Below are positions 35,678 through 45,096 of a DNA stretch of 64,000 nucleotides, piece after piece. The first letter of the stretch is position 1; every line of letters begins with the position of its first letter. The DNA is from Candidatus Halobeggiatoa sp. HSG11 (GTDB taxonomy: Bacteria > Pseudomonadota > Gammaproteobacteria > Beggiatoales > Beggiatoaceae). The notes beneath the pieces were generated by a model. That model searched no databases. It saw nothing but the letters and a program-made list of their open reading frames with translations, and was not told the origin of the DNA. The translations under genes and the position numbers were made by a program. The stretch lies in the NCBI GenBank assembly GCA_030378105.1, contig JAUCGL010000003.1:1-64000 (forward strand). The letters are read 5' to 3'.

Positions 35678-36202
35678 ATGGCAAATTACGAATTTCAACG
35701 GACTAAAAACGATGAGTTTTTAGAAAAATTGGTGGCAGTAAATCGGGTAGCCAAGGTAGTTAAGGGTGGACGAATTTTTAGTTTTACTGCACTGACAGTT
35801 GTAGGAGATGGCAAAGGAAGAGCTGGTTTTGGTTATGGTAAAGCTCGTGAAGTTCCCTTAGCTATTTCTAAAGCAATGGAAAATGCTCGTAAAAATATGC
35901 ATAATGTCCACCTTGATGGAATTACTTTACAGTATCCTATTGTGGCTGAACATGGTGCTGCTAAAATTTATATGCAACCTGCTTCTAGTGGTACAGGAGT
36001 TATAGCTGGTGGTGCAATGCGAGCAGTTTTTGATGTTTTAGGAGTACGTGATGTATTAGCTAAAACTATTGGTAGCTCTAATCCTAAAAATGTGGTTCAA
36101 GCCATGTTTAAAGGTTTAACTAGAATGGCTAGTCCAGAATCAGTAGCAGCTAAACGTGGTAAAACGGTTGAAGAGATCTTAGGTTATGACAAAAAAGATT
36201 AA
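35678..36202 (+). CDS. rpsE: 30S ribosomal protein S5
   Basis: 174 residues. S5 contributes to decoding fidelity and mRNA unwinding. [38 protein letters not shown] and [19 protein letters not shown] are typical. Its last 17 bases overlap the start of rpmD, an unusually long overlap for this operon. Confidence 0.97.
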   Translation: MANYEFQRTKNDEFLEKLVAVNRVAKVVKGGRIFSFTALTVVGDGKGRAGFGYGKAREVPLAISKAMENARKNMHNVHLDGITLQYPIVAEHGAAKIYMQPASSGTGVIAGGAMRAVFDVLGVRDVLAKTIGSSNPKNVVQAMFKGLTRMASPESVAAKRGKTVEEILGYDKKD

Positions 36203-36374
36203 AATTACCCAATTAGGTAGTTCACATGGTAAACTTCCTAAACATAAAGCTTGTATTATTGGGCTTGGATTACGACGAAGACATCATACAGTTTATGTTG
36301 AAGATACTCCGGCTAATCGTGGTATGATTAATAAAGTGGCTTATTTATTGAAGGTAGAAGAAGAATGTATCTAA
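36186..36374 (+). CDS. rpmD: 50S ribosomal protein L30
   Basis: 62 residues. [20 protein letters not shown] and [20 protein letters not shown] match the short bacterial L30. It overlaps rpsE by 17 bp upstream and rplO by 10 bp downstream, so three genes are translationally chained. Confidence 0.95.
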   Translation: MTKKIKITQLGSSHGKLPKHKACIIGLGLRRRHHTVYVEDTPANRGMINKVAYLLKVEEECI

Positions 36375-36802
36375 ATACAATAAAACCTGCAATTGGAGCT
36401 AAAAAAACTGCTAAACGTGTAGGGCGTGGTATTGGTAGTGGGTTAGGTAAGACTTGTGGAAGAGGTCATAAAGGACAACATTCTCGATCTGGTGGTTTTC
36501 ATAAAGTTGGATTTGAAGGTGGTCAAATGCCTTTGCAAAGACGTTTGCCAAAAGTTGGATTTGCTTCTCGTACTGCTAAATTAACTACTGAAATACGTTT
36601 GCATGAGTTAGAAAGTATTAAAAGTGATAGTATTTCTTTAGAAACTCTTAAAGCAGCTCGTGTTATTAAACAGCATTTTAAATATGCTAAAATCATTGCT
36701 ACTGGTAAAATAAATCGGGCTTTAAAAATTAATAAAGGTATAGCTTGTACTGCTGGAGCTCGTACGGCAATTTTAAATGCTGGTGGTTCAATTGAGGAAT
36801 AA
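36365..36802 (+). CDS. rplO: 50S ribosomal protein L15
   Basis: 145 residues. The glycine-rich N-terminus ([28 protein letters not shown]) and [17 protein letters not shown] are diagnostic; the latter contains the arginine hydroxylation-type site known in related L27/L16 context only, so nothing is inferred here. It overlaps rpmD by 10 bp and is followed by secY after 6 bp. A long frame on the opposite strand is a shadow. Confidence 0.97.
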   Translation: MYLNTIKPAIGAKKTAKRVGRGIGSGLGKTCGRGHKGQHSRSGGFHKVGFEGGQMPLQRRLPKVGFASRTAKLTTEIRLHELESIKSDSISLETLKAARVIKQHFKYAKIIATGKINRALKINKGIACTAGARTAILNAGGSIEE

Positions 36803-36808
36803 AGCTGT

Positions 36809-38125
36809 ATGAATAATGCGTTGGAACTTGGAAAGTTTGGACGTTTAACTGAACTCAAACAACGGCTCTTATTTGTCTTAGGAGCTATTGTAGTATTTAG
36901 GATTGGTACATTTATACCCGTACCAGGTATCGATCCAGTGGCTTTAGCAGCTATGTTTGAGGAACAACGTGGTACTATTTTAGACATGTTTAACATGTTT
37001 TCAGGTGGTGCGTTAGAACGTTTTTCTGTATTTGCTATTGGTATCATGCCATATATTTCAGCCGCTATTATAATGCAGTTGATGACAGCAGTACACCCTA
37101 AACTAGAACAGTTAAAGAAAGAAGGGGAGTCAGGACGACGCAAGATAACTCAATATACTCGTTATGGTACTCTCGGACTGGCTACTTTTCAAGCTACAGG
37201 AGTTGCTATTGCTATGGAAAGTCAAAGTGTAGTTATTGACCCAGGGATTGCATTTCGGGTTACAGCTATTATGACACTTGTTACTGGAGCTATGTTTATC
37301 ATGTGGTTAGGGGAACAAGTAACAGAAAGAGGTATTGGCAATGGTATTTCTATCATCATCTATGCTGGTATTGTGGCTGGATTGCCTTCTGCAATTGGTG
37401 GTTCATTAGAGTTAGCTCGTACTGGACAATTACATATTTTGACTGTTTTAGTTTTATTTACAGTAATTCTTATGGTGACTGCATTTGTAGTATTCGTGGA
37501 ACGTGGTCAGAGACGTATTACAGTTAATTATGCTAAACGACAGGTTGGAAATAAATTATATGCTGGGCAAAGTAGTCATTTACCATTAAAAATGAATATG
37601 GCTGGAGTTATTCCACCAATTTTTGCTTCTAGTATTATTCTGTTTCCAGCAACTTTAGCAGGTTGGTTTGGTAGTGCCGAAAGTATGACTTGGTTAAAAG
37701 ATGTATCACAAGCCATGTCACCAGGTCAACCTTTATATGTAATGTTTTATGCAGTTGCTATCATATTTTTCTGCTTTTTTTACACTGCGTTGACCTTTAA
37801 TCCAAGAGATATTGCAGATAATTTAAAAAAATCAGGAGCTTTTGTTCCTGGAGTTAGACCAGGATTACAAACTGCAGAATATTTAGATACAGTTATGTCA
37901 CGTCTGACTTTAGCTAGTGCTATTTATGTGACTGCTGTATGTTTATTGCCAGAATTCTTGATTCTTAAATGGAATGTACCTTTCTATTTTGGAGGTACTT
38001 CTTTATTGATTATTGTAGTTGTTACAATGGATTTTATGTCCCAAGTACAAGCTCATCTAATGTCACATCAATATGAAGGACTGATGAAAAAAGCTAATTT
38101 AAAAGGACATGGACGTGGTTTATAA
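36809..38125 (+). CDS. secY: Protein translocase subunit SecY
   Basis: 438 residues with ten membrane helices. SecY is the central pore of the SecYEG translocon. Typical blocks are [38 protein letters not shown], the C4 loop [19 protein letters not shown] and C5 loop [20 protein letters not shown] with the SecA-binding arginine region. It lies in the usual place between rplO and rpmJ. Confidence 0.97.
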   Translation: MNNALELGKFGRLTELKQRLLFVLGAIVVFRIGTFIPVPGIDPVALAAMFEEQRGTILDMFNMFSGGALERFSVFAIGIMPYISAAIIMQLMTAVHPKLEQLKKEGESGRRKITQYTRYGTLGLATFQATGVAIAMESQSVVIDPGIAFRVTAIMTLVTGAMFIMWLGEQVTERGIGNGISIIIYAGIVAGLPSAIGGSLELARTGQLHILTVLVLFTVILMVTAFVVFVERGQRRITVNYAKRQVGNKLYAGQSSHLPLKMNMAGVIPPIFASSIILFPATLAGWFGSAESMTWLKDVSQAMSPGQPLYVMFYAVAIIFFCFFYTALTFNPRDIADNLKKSGAFVPGVRPGLQTAEYLDTVMSRLTLASAIYVTAVCLLPEFLILKWNVPFYFGGTSLLIIVVVTMDFMSQVQAHLMSHQYEGLMKKANLKGHGRGL

Positions 38126-38128
38126 ATT

Positions 38129-38242
38129 ATGAAAGTAAGAGCTTCTGTTAAAAAAATTTGTCGAAATTGTAAAATTATTCGTCGTCATGGCAAAGTTAGA
38201 GTTATCTGTGTAGATAAACGACATAAACAACGCCAAGGCTGA
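38129..38242 (+). CDS. rpmJ: 50S ribosomal protein L36
   Basis: 37 residues starting 3 bp after sec[15 protein letters not shown], then [13 protein letters not shown], gives the zinc-ribbon C-x2-C...C...H pattern of the zinc-containing L36 form. It is too short for most gene finders but is unambiguous by sequence and position. Confidence 0.96.
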   Translation: MKVRASVKKICRNCKIIRRHGKVRVICVDKRHKQRQG

Positions 38243-38245
38243 GAT

Positions 38246-38324
38246 AATTCTTAATGCTTTAATTTTTCTTAATTAAAGACAAACTGTTAGAAACTTTTTA
38301 GAATTTTAATAAGCATTAAGAATT
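38246..38324. repeat. 79-bp element with 14-bp perfect inverted ends between rpmJ and rpsM
   Basis: AATTCTTAATGCTT (38246-38259) and AAGCATTAAGAATT (38311-38324) are perfect inverted copies that frame 51 AT-rich bases. It begins 3 bp after rpmJ and ends 27 bp before rpsM, filling almost the whole gap between the spc and alpha gene sets. It could be a palindromic mobile repeat or a regulatory hairpin for the alpha genes. Confidence 0.75.
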
Positions 38325-38351
38325 CATAATTAACAATTAAATAGGATTATT

Positions 38352-38711
38352 ATGGCTCGTATTGCTGGTATTAACATTCCAGTACACAAACATATAGTTA
38401 TTGCTTTAACTTCCATTTATGGAATTGGTTCAGTTTTAGCTCAACGTATTTGTGATGCAACTAAAGTTGCTCCTAATACTAAGGTTAAAAATTTAAAGGA
38501 TAAAGAGCTTGAACGTTTGCGTACTGAGGTTGCCAAATATAATATAGAAGGTGATTTGCGTCGTGAGATAGCAATGAACATAAAACGATTAAAAGACTTA
38601 GGCTGTTATCGTGGTATAAGACATAGGCGTGGTTTACCATTACATGGTCAACGTACTCGTACTAATGCTCGTACTCGTAAAGGGCCTAGAAGACCCATTA
38701 AGAAGAAATAA
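38352..38711 (+). CDS. rpsM: 30S ribosomal protein S13
   Basis: 119 residues. S13 forms intersubunit bridges and contacts the P-site t[23 protein letters not shown] and the C-terminal [20 protein letters not shown] are typical. It starts the alpha set, 109 bp after rpmJ across a palindromic element. Confidence 0.97.
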   Translation: MARIAGINIPVHKHIVIALTSIYGIGSVLAQRICDATKVAPNTKVKNLKDKELERLRTEVAKYNIEGDLRREIAMNIKRLKDLGCYRGIRHRRGLPLHGQRTRTNARTRKGPRRPIKKK

Positions 38712-38724
38712 GTCGGATTAAAAT

Positions 38725-39111
38725 ATGCCAAAAGCACAACGACAACGTAAAAAAGTTAAAAAGAATGTTACGGACGGTATTGCCCATGTACATGCTTCTT
38801 TTAATAATACCATTATCACTATTACTGACCGCCAAGGTAATGCATTAGGTTGGGCAACATCTGGTGGTAGTGGTTTTCGTGGTTCTCGTAAAAGTACCCC
38901 TTTTGCTGCTCAAATTGCAGCAGAAAAAGTTGGTAATATTGTTAAAGATTTTGGTGTCAAAAATTTGGATGTACGAATTAAAGGGCCGGGGCCAGGACGT
39001 GAATCAGCAGTGCGTTCTCTCAATGCAAATGGATTTAAAATTACTTCCATTACTGATGTTACTCCGATCCCACATAATGGATGTCGTCCTCCCAAAAGAC
39101 GTAGAGTATAA
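38725..39111 (+). CDS. rpsK: 30S ribosomal protein S11
   Basis: 128 residues. S11 lines the platform near the E-site. [38 protein letters not shown] and the C-terminal [16 protein letters not shown] are diagnostic; the asparagine-glycine context is the known isoaspartate site in other bacteria. It lies 13 bp after rpsM. Confidence 0.97.
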   Translation: MPKAQRQRKKVKKNVTDGIAHVHASFNNTIITITDRQGNALGWATSGGSGFRGSRKSTPFAAQIAAEKVGNIVKDFGVKNLDVRIKGPGPGRESAVRSLNANGFKITSITDVTPIPHNGCRPPKRRRV

Positions 39112-39129
39112 TAATTTTAGAGAGATAAT

Positions 39130-39750
39130 ATGGCAAGATATCTTGGCCCTAAATGTAAATTAAGTCGGCGTGAACAAACCGATTTATTACTTAAAAGTCG
39201 TGCTCGTAGCCTTGATTCAAAATGTAAATCAGAAAAATTACCTGGGCAACATGGTGATAAACGACAACGTTTATCAGATTATGCGACTCAGTTACGTGAA
39301 AAACAAAAATTACGTCGCTTGTATGGAATTTTAGAAAAACAATTTCATGGTTATTATGTTAAAGCTAATCAAAAGTCTGGTTCAACAGGTGAAAATTTGT
39401 TGAAATTGCTTGAATGTCGTTTAGATAATGTAGTTTATCGGATGGGATTTGGGGTTACTAGAGCAGAAGCCAGACAGTTGGTCAGTCATAAAACTATTTT
39501 GGTTAACGAGAAATCAGTTAATATACCATCATATCAGGTTAGTCCTAGTGATGTAGTTAGAATTAAAGACAAAAGTCGTGAACAATTGCGTATTAAAGCC
39601 TCTTTAACTAGTTCTAAGGAATATGGTTTTCCAGAATGGGTTGAAGTTGATATTAATAAAATGAGCGGTATTTTCAAAGCAGCTCCAGAACGTAATGAAT
39701 TACCAAGTGACATTAATGAACAGCTTGTTGTAGAGTTGTATTCTAAGTAA
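39130..39750 (+). CDS. rpsD: 30S ribosomal protein S4
   Basis: 206 residues. S4 is a primary 16S binder and, in E. coli, the repressor of the alpha operon. [40 protein letters not shown] and the S4 RNA-binding block [20 protein letters not shown] are present. It lies 18 bp after rpsK. Confidence 0.97.
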   Translation: MARYLGPKCKLSRREQTDLLLKSRARSLDSKCKSEKLPGQHGDKRQRLSDYATQLREKQKLRRLYGILEKQFHGYYVKANQKSGSTGENLLKLLECRLDNVVYRMGFGVTRAEARQLVSHKTILVNEKSVNIPSYQVSPSDVVRIKDKSREQLRIKASLTSSKEYGFPEWVEVDINKMSGIFKAAPERNELPSDINEQLVVELYSK

Positions 39751-39767
39751 ATTTTGGATACGCAAGT

Positions 39768-40766
39768 ATGCTAATGGATTTCTTAAAACCTCGTATAGTT
39801 GATGTTGAGTACATCAGCGATACAATTGCTAAAATAACATTAGAACCTTTAGACCGAGGTTTCGGATACACTTTAGGCAATGCATTGAGGAGAGTTTTAC
39901 TATCTTCTTTACCGGGTGCTGCTATAACTGATGTAAAAATTGATGGTGTATTACATGAGTATTCTAGCATTGAAGGTGTGCAGGAAGATGTGACCGATAT
40001 CTTGTTAAACCTAAAGGGTGTTGCTTTTCGTATGTTGGGAGAGCGTTCTCAAGTATCTTTGCAATTAAGTAGTCATGGACCTGGTGTTGTATGTGCAGAT
40101 GATATAGCCATAGAACATGATGTCGAAATTGTAAATCCAGAACATGTTATTGCTAACTTGACCAAATCTAATAAATTAGATATAACTTTAAAAGTTATGC
40201 AAGGTCGTGGTTATCAACCAGCTAATCAGCGTTCTGCTACCGATGAAGATAGCGATAATCCAATTGGTACTTTGAAATTGGACGCATCTTTTAGTCCTGT
40301 TTTGCGAGTTGCTTATCAAGTAGAAAGTGCTAGAGTTGAACAACGTACTAATTTAGATAAACTTATCGTTGAATTGGAAACTGATGGTTCTATTGAACCG
40401 GAAACAGCGATTAAAACTGCGGCTGCTATTTTACAAGATCAATTGGCAGTAATCGTTGATTTAGAAAATCATACTGAACCGGAAGAAGATACTGAAAAAA
40501 ATGAGATCGATCCGGTTTTATTGCGACCAGTTGATGAATTAGATTTAACTGTACGTTCTGCTAATTGCTTAAAAGCAGAAAGTATTTTTTATATAGGTGA
40601 TTTAATTCAAAAAACTGAGTCTGATTTATTAAAAACGCCTAACCTTGGTAAAAAATCTTTAACTGAGATTAAAGATATATTAGCATCTCGAGGGTTATCG
40701 CTTGGTATGCGTTTAGAAGATTGGCCGCCTCCTAATCTTCATAATGAAGAATCAGATGGTTCTTGA
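39768..40766 (+). CDS. rpoA: RNA polymerase subunit alpha
   Basis: 332 residues. The N-terminal assembly domain shows [20 protein letters not shown] and the C-terminal domain shows [20 protein letters not shown] and [19 protein letters not shown], the part that binds UP elements and activators. The start ATG at 39768 has a second in-frame ATG two codons later. Gene order rpsD-rpoA-rplQ is standard. Confidence 0.97.
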   Translation: MLMDFLKPRIVDVEYISDTIAKITLEPLDRGFGYTLGNALRRVLLSSLPGAAITDVKIDGVLHEYSSIEGVQEDVTDILLNLKGVAFRMLGERSQVSLQLSSHGPGVVCADDIAIEHDVEIVNPEHVIANLTKSNKLDITLKVMQGRGYQPANQRSATDEDSDNPIGTLKLDASFSPVLRVAYQVESARVEQRTNLDKLIVELETDGSIEPETAIKTAAAILQDQLAVIVDLENHTEPEEDTEKNEIDPVLLRPVDELDLTVRSANCLKAESIFYIGDLIQKTESDLLKTPNLGKKSLTEIKDILASRGLSLGMRLEDWPPPNLHNEESDGS

Positions 40767-40788
40767 TTATTAATTATAGGATAAAATT

Positions 40789-41172
40789 ATGCGTCATCGT
40801 CATTCCGGAAGACATTTAAACCGGACTAGCAGTCATAGAAAGGCAATGTTTAAAAATATGTCAGTCTCTTTGTTGCACCATGAGCTTATTAAAACTACTT
40901 TGCCCAAAGCTAAGGAATTGCGTCGTGTGGTTGAACCATTGATTACTCTATCTAAAGAAGATAGTGTCGCCAAACGTCGCCTTGCTTTTGCGAGATTACG
41001 TGACCGAGCAATAGTTACTAAATTGTTTAATGAGTTAGGTCCTCGTTATAAAGATCGTCCAGGAGGATATTTACGAGTTCTAAAGTGTGGTTTTAGAACT
41101 GGAGATTGTGCTCCTATGGCTATTGTAGAGTTGATAGATCGGCCTCAGTTGGAAGAAGAAACTGAAATATAA
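40789..41172 (+). CDS. rplQ: 50S ribosomal protein L17
   Basis: 127 residues. [40 protein letters not shown] and [14 protein letters not shown] are diagnostic. It is the last gene of the ribosomal cluster, 22 bp after rpoA, and two hairpins follow. Confidence 0.97.
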   Translation: MRHRHSGRHLNRTSSHRKAMFKNMSVSLLHHELIKTTLPKAKELRRVVEPLITLSKEDSVAKRRLAFARLRDRAIVTKLFNELGPRYKDRPGGYLRVLKCGFRTGDCAPMAIVELIDRPQLEEETEI

Positions 41173-41187
41173 ATTTATGTTTTTTTT

Positions 41188-41243
41188 AGAGGGAAGATGT
41201 TTTTTTATATCTCTCCCTTAACCTGGGGTGAGAAAATACCCCA
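41188..41243 (+). terminator. Two hairpins after rplQ, possible end of the ribosomal transcript
   Basis: The first hairpin (about 41188-41219) pairs AGAGGGAAGAT with ATCT-TCCCTT across a T-rich loop, with one bulged base. The second pairs TGGGGT (41224-41229) with ACCCCA (41238-41243). Neither has a full T tract behind it, so termination strength is uncertain, but coding density ends here. Confidence 0.45.
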
Positions 41244-42190
41244 AATTTCAATAAATCATTAAGTTGACTTTTATCCCGTTTTTATGGTAAGATTTATAGT
41301 AACTTAACCGAAGCCTGCAAACTATCTTTAAAAACTCTTGTTGCCATTGTGTTACTTATTAATCGGGTGTACTTTCCATTGCTGTTTTAATGACCTAGCT
41401 ACTCAAATTACTTACCCATACTTAATATTAATCCACTGAATCCTCTGTTTTCTTGTTCATCTTCTTACATGTTTTTGTCTGCCGAGCAACGATTCCAAAA
41501 CTTCACTGCTGTTGGGTAAACATTTATTTTTTGACAAGCTTTCGATTGTTGCTTAATAAAACTTTTCAATGATTCTTGAAGTTGGATAGTCCCTACAAAC
41601 CAATGCGGTTTCTGTTAAATCAATATCTTATAGGTATAGGAACAGTCAGCAAAAATCTCCAATTAAGTAATTTATGAGTTAAACTCATTTTCATAGCAGG
41701 GATATAATGTTGGTAACATTTTGTGAATTTTTTTGTAGGAGATATTTTAACTTGTAATGGAATTGAACATAATTATATAGCTAATCCATAACGTATGATT
41801 AAAATTAGTTTTCTTTGTAGCAATAGCCAAGCGTTTTCCTTTACATACGGTATATTTGTTAAATGTTTGGAAAGAGCATCCATAATAAGTAGCAAGTTTA
41901 TCTGTTGTGACTTTCAATATTTTTCCTTCAGTGTCCACAGTTACCAAATAGTTTTTCCGTATTAGTACCTACCTAAAAATTAATCCAAAACTTTCGTTGG
42001 TACATCAAGGGCAGCAAATACCCATAATTGATGTTTTTTGCTCTGTAAAATATGACCATAATTCATCCATTTGTACAAATATTAAATGTAAGGCCAATTG
42101 TTATGCAAAGAAATCTATGAAATACTTTACTTTTTTTCGCCAATAGCTTCGACCCACTGTTCAATAGTTCTGACATCATGTCCTATAATA
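41244..42190. other. Degenerate region between ribosomal cluster and defence island
   Basis: No intact gene is supported. The right part (from about 41747) is the IS1-like remnant listed separately; the left part (41244-41740) is AT-rich and unrecognised. This marks the junction where the conserved core ends and the accessory island begins. Confidence 0.5.
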
Positions 42191-42235
42191 TTACATGATC
42201 TGTCCTACACAGATAATCCACAGGAACACATTCAA
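41747..42235 (-). pseudogene. IS1-like transposase remnant
   Basis: In several frames on the minus strand I read IIGHDVRTIEQWVEAIGEK (helix-turn-helix end), an out-of-phase VQMDELWS-like block, KKHQLWVFAALDVPTK (DDE region), then TVDTEGKILKVTTDKLATYY and later YTVCKGKRLAIATKK. Order and wording fit an IS1-type transposase, interrupted by stops and frameshifts. Its 5' end runs into the truncated cas3 gene, so this IS probably disrupted it. A 76-bp part recurs at 5868-5943. Confidence 0.65.
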
Positions 42236-43045
42236 GGTTTGAATTCCATGTGGCATATTTATTTTGGGAAAAATGTGCATTCCACCATGTAAAAGTGGTT
42301 TGTAAAATAACCCAAAATCTTGTAGAGCTTTTTTAGCATTTCGATGGCGAGATTTAAGATAATCATCTAGCTCTTTATCATCTGAATCATAAGGAAAGAA
42401 GTCTTGATTAGAACCTATCCAATCGGAGATACTACAAAATCCAGCTACTAGGTGTTGAGCAGATTCAGATAATTTAGGTGGTTCATCGCCGGTTTGAATA
42501 CCGACTGGAGCTAACAATAATTCACGTAATGCTATTACCCATTGTTGTCTGGCTTGAGAATCATATTGGATAACTATTGGGTCAGCAAATTTACCTAGCC
42601 ATCTTTCTGCATTGACCCAAATACCATGATGGGAAGCTACAGGTAACATCCATTCTAATTCATGTTCATGGGAATAATTATCAAATCCATATTTTCTACA
42701 TTCTATCTCAAACCAACTGTAACCCCATACACCATGATGAAATTTACATGAAGAAGATTGATTAGCTTTGGCAAATGAAGGCTGTAATTCAAGGGCAATT
42801 TTTCTAGATTTTAGTTGAAATCGGACATCAAATTTTCCCAAATCATGCAGAGCAATGAAGAATAATAACCAAGCTCGAAGTTGATCTGGTTCAATTTTTA
42901 TAGCACGCTGAAATGTTTGTTGTAGAGCTAAATCTTGTTGCCACCAGCAATCAGCAACCGCCGCAACATCCAAACAATGATTGATTAATAGGTGATATTG
43001 ACCATCTTTGTCAGCTTTACCCCAGTATTTTTTATAGGTTTTCAT
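42191..43045 (-). pseudogene. Cas3 HD-nuclease domain, truncated by an IS
   Basis: 284 codons. The N-terminus (YHLLINHCLDVAAVADCWW), the metal-binding HDLGKFD and the ASHHGIW block are the HD-nuclease signature of Cas3, and WGKADKDGQYH recalls type I-E Cas3. Full Cas3 proteins are about 850-900 residues; here the sequence breaks just as the helicase domain should begin (FPKINMPHGIQTL) and continues into the IS1-like remnant. No other cas gene or CRISPR array is in the window. It could still encode a stand-alone HD protein, but a dead fragment is more likely. Confidence 0.75.
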
Positions 43046-43434
43046 TTTAAATTACGATGTAAACAAACTTATTAAGGCGTACAAGCGAAGCATCACACAC
43101 CAATTTCATGGTGCATGACACTATCGTTTATGCAGCTACCAAATAACAGTTTATTCATCAGACATATACGGCTTAACGAGTTTTAAGTTAACCATAATTA
43201 TTAATTAATGGTCGGTTTTATTTCATTACACTGACCCTACATGGCTAGATTAGAAGAAACATCTGGTATACCTGAATCTCTCATTGCCATAGCATATCCT
43301 GCAAGTCATAATGTTTTCCAATTTAACATCACCTACATACATTCCAGGGCGTTTTTTTATTATATTTAATCATATAAACTGTATTTTTTATTATGATTAA
43401 CCATCTAACACCGCTCTTCTCTCGCACGGCTTTG
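43046..43434. other. 389-bp intergenic stretch with partial repeat A
   Basis: It holds a partial copy of the island repeat (43110-43182) and a short attC-like site at its right edge. Between them (43190-43400) I see no supported gene; a 40-odd-codon frame from about 43241 on the plus strand is unrecognised. Confidence 0.5.
43110..43182 (-). repeat. Island repeat, partial copy A
   Basis: About 73 bp match the inner and left part of copies B and C: the palindrome GGTGCATGACACTATCG, then TACCAAATAACAGTTTATT and ATATACGGCTTAACGAGTT. The half carrying the GTTAG-type end is missing and replaced by unrelated sequence. Confidence 0.75.
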
Positions 43435-43440
43435 TTAGGT
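43403..43440 (-). other. Short attC-like site at the end of the PD-(D/E)XK-like gene
   Basis: Read on the minus strand it starts with ACCTAAC (43440-43434), which fits the integron R'' consensus RYYYAAC, and ends with GTTAGAT (43409-43403), which fits R' GTTRRRY. At 38 bp it is shorter than known attC sites (about 57-141 bp), so it would be a deleted or minimal form. The stop codon of the upstream gene lies inside the R''-like box. Confidence 0.4.
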
Positions 43441-44178
43441 TTTTACCATACTTATTATTTCATTCTTAACAAATAATAGGTTTTTATATATCAATTTTAA
43501 ATCACCTATTTTTGTAGAATCGAAATTTTGCGATATAAAATATTGATATTTATCAGTATCTAACTTTTCTAAAATAGCAAAATGCCAACTTCCACCTATG
43601 ATGTAAGCACCTTTTATAAGTTTCCAATGATTTAATTCAACAGCACTTATGAGTTCGGCTAAAAGTTGTGGTCTTGGATTTCCATAGTCTTCACTTCTTT
43701 TAAACTCTTGAATAAAAAAATAAGGTTTTTTGCTATCTACCAATCCTTCAGAAACGACAAAATCTACTGTACCACTTAGTTTAAACTGATTAGTTTGATA
43801 ACTCATTGGCAATTCATAAAAATCTCTAATTTTCTTTTCAAATGATTTAAACTTTACTTTATTCAGAATTGGAGCAATAAAGTTGATTTTTAAATCTTCT
43901 TCACTATAACTTTCAATCAAATATTTATTTTCTTCTATTAAACTTTTTAAAAATACCTCTATTGAGTTATCTATTTCAATTTTATTATTTAACCATTCAT
44001 CAAAAATACTATCATCTAGATTCTTTTCAATGGTAAACAATTTTTTTAAATCAACATCTCTTATTTTGCTGTATTGATAAGTAGGAATCTGATTTGTATC
44101 TTTACCTTCTAGAATATCAAATTTCCTCTTTAATTCTTCTATCTCTTTTAACAATTTTAATTCAATTTCAGTATTCAT
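43435..44178 (-). CDS. PD-(D/E)XK-like nuclease-fold protein of unknown function
   Basis: 247 residues, no named family recognised. A coiled N-terminus (IELKLLKEIEELKRKFDILE) is followed by a helical part and a region with SGTVDFVVSEGL and, a strand later, YFFIQEFKRS. The spaced D...QxK pattern and the following helix (PRPQLLAELISAVEL) suggest a PD-(D/E)XK restriction-like fold. It starts 20 bp after a GTTAGAC box and its stop overlaps ACCTAAC, as if carried on a gene cassette. It is even richer in AT and lysine than its neighbours, suggesting recent transfer, perhaps from Bacteroidota-like donors (inference). Confidence 0.6.
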   Translation of the reverse strand: MNTEIELKLLKEIEELKRKFDILEGKDTNQIPTYQYSKIRDVDLKKLFTIEKNLDDSIFDEWLNNKIEIDNSIEVFLKSLIEENKYLIESYSEEDLKINFIAPILNKVKFKSFEKKIRDFYELPMSYQTNQFKLSGTVDFVVSEGLVDSKKPYFFIQEFKRSEDYGNPRPQLLAELISAVELNHWKLIKGAYIIGGSWHFAILEKLDTDKYQYFISQNFDSTKIGDLKLIYKNLLFVKNEIISMVKT

Positions 44179-44197
44179 AAAATATCCTGTTTTTTTT

Positions 44198-44332
44198 GTC
44201 TAACATCATTCTTGAGCCGCCGATAGGTCGGCCTCCAAGATTTAGTTAAGAGATAAGGTGCATGACGCTATCGCTTAGCACCCTACCAAATAACAGTTTA
44301 TTAATTAGACGTATACGGCTTACGAGTTATGC
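44198..44332 (-). repeat. Island repeat copy B (attC-like, 135 bp)
   Basis: On the minus strand it begins GCATAAC (44332-44326; one mismatch to RYYYAAC), continues CGTAAGCCG, and ends CGGCTCAAG...GTTAGAC (44204-44198; perfect GTTRRRY). The ends can pair imperfectly as R''/R' and L''/L' arms, and an inner hairpin GGTGC...GCACC fills the middle. Copy C (45097-45232) is collinear with roughly 80-85% identity by eye. The next gene starts 20 bp beyond the GTTAGAC end. Confidence 0.7.
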
Positions 44333-44406
44333 GACTTTTTGTGTTGGGAGCAAGGCAAAGTTAGAATTAAATTTTAATCTGCACCCAATTATTCATTCGA
44401 GCCTGT

Positions 44407-44571
44407 TTACTTTTTACGAGCAAATTGTTTATTCTTATCTATTTCTGATGCTTCATATAATTTATTTTGATATTTCCTTAGGTCATCACAAATGGCATGA
44501 ATATCAAAATTAAACTTTTTTGAATGCTCTGCTCTGTACTTCCTTATTTCTGAAATAAATGGCTCTTTCAT
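44407..44571 (-). CDS. Small partner (putative antitoxin) of the VapC-like gene
   Basis: 54 residues from the ATG at 44571: MKEPFISEIRKYRAEHSKKF, then NFDIHAICDDLRKYQ. This charged, helical protein resembles the small proteins that regularly follow PIN-domain toxins in cyanobacteria and sulfur bacteria. Its ATG overlaps the TGA of the upstream vapC reading frame (ATGA). Upstream in-frame ATGs (to 44616) lie inside vapC and are unlikely starts. Confidence 0.65.
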   Translation of the reverse strand: MKEPFISEIRKYRAEHSKKFNFDIHAICDDLRKYQNKLYEASEIDKNKQFARKK

Positions 44572-45048
44572 AATTCTTCTCCTAATAATTCTTCTGGAGA
44601 GGCTAAGACTGGGCATATATACCCAGCATCCTCTATTATTTTTGTAATTTTATTTTTTGTAAATGGATTGTTTATGTGTTTAAAATTCCAAGTCGCTATA
44701 AAATCTATTTTTTCAACCGATGCTATTGCAATATGTTAAAGCATCTTCTGGACAGTTATTTGGCACTCCTCTTTGCTCAATAATTAACTCAGATAAATCT
44801 TCTGCTTCTGTTGAGATATCAAGAACGGTAAAACCTTGAATAGCATCTATCCGTTTTCTTGCTTGTTCTTCATTTCCTTGTGATGCTTCCCTAATAACTA
44901 AAACGGAAATAATAGGTTTTAATTCATCTTCAGTTATTTTTTCCCAAAAATCTTTAGTTGCCACTTGATGACCAGCAACTACAATATTACGACTCATTTT
45001 GCCAGTATAATAACTGATAACACTTGTTTCTATATAAACTTGTTGCAT
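44568..45048 (-). pseudogene. VapC-like PIN-domain toxin, single-base frameshift
   Basis: The frame starting at 45048 (MQQVYIETSVISYYTGK) carries the first PIN-domain acidic residue and runs to CPEDAL, then one extra A in a TTAA run shifts it into an early stop after TYCNSIG. Removing that base restores HIAIASVEKIDFIATWNFKH and a C-terminus ending LASPEELLGEEL, the normal end of this family, with the stop overlapping the next ATG. PIN toxins are Mg-dependent RNases. The lesion could be real decay or a sequencing error. The earlier ATG at 45105 lies inside the repeat boundary. Confidence 0.75.
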
Positions 45049-45096
45049 ATTGTTATATCCAATTTTATCAAATCTTAAACAATAATTTATCTGTTT

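Noticed and set aside
36523-37143. 206-codon frame antisense to rplO and secY
   Set aside because: It lies wholly over two certain genes on the other strand, has no recognisable domain and reads as their codon shadow.
41747-41947. 66-codon frame as an independent gene
   Set aside because: It is one piece of a frameshifted IS1-like transposase; flanking frames continue the same protein.
43241-43375. Short plus-strand frame beginning MARLEETSGIPESLIAIAY
   Set aside because: It has a vaguely protein-like start but no family match I can name and no ribosome binding site; it may be a decayed gene edge.
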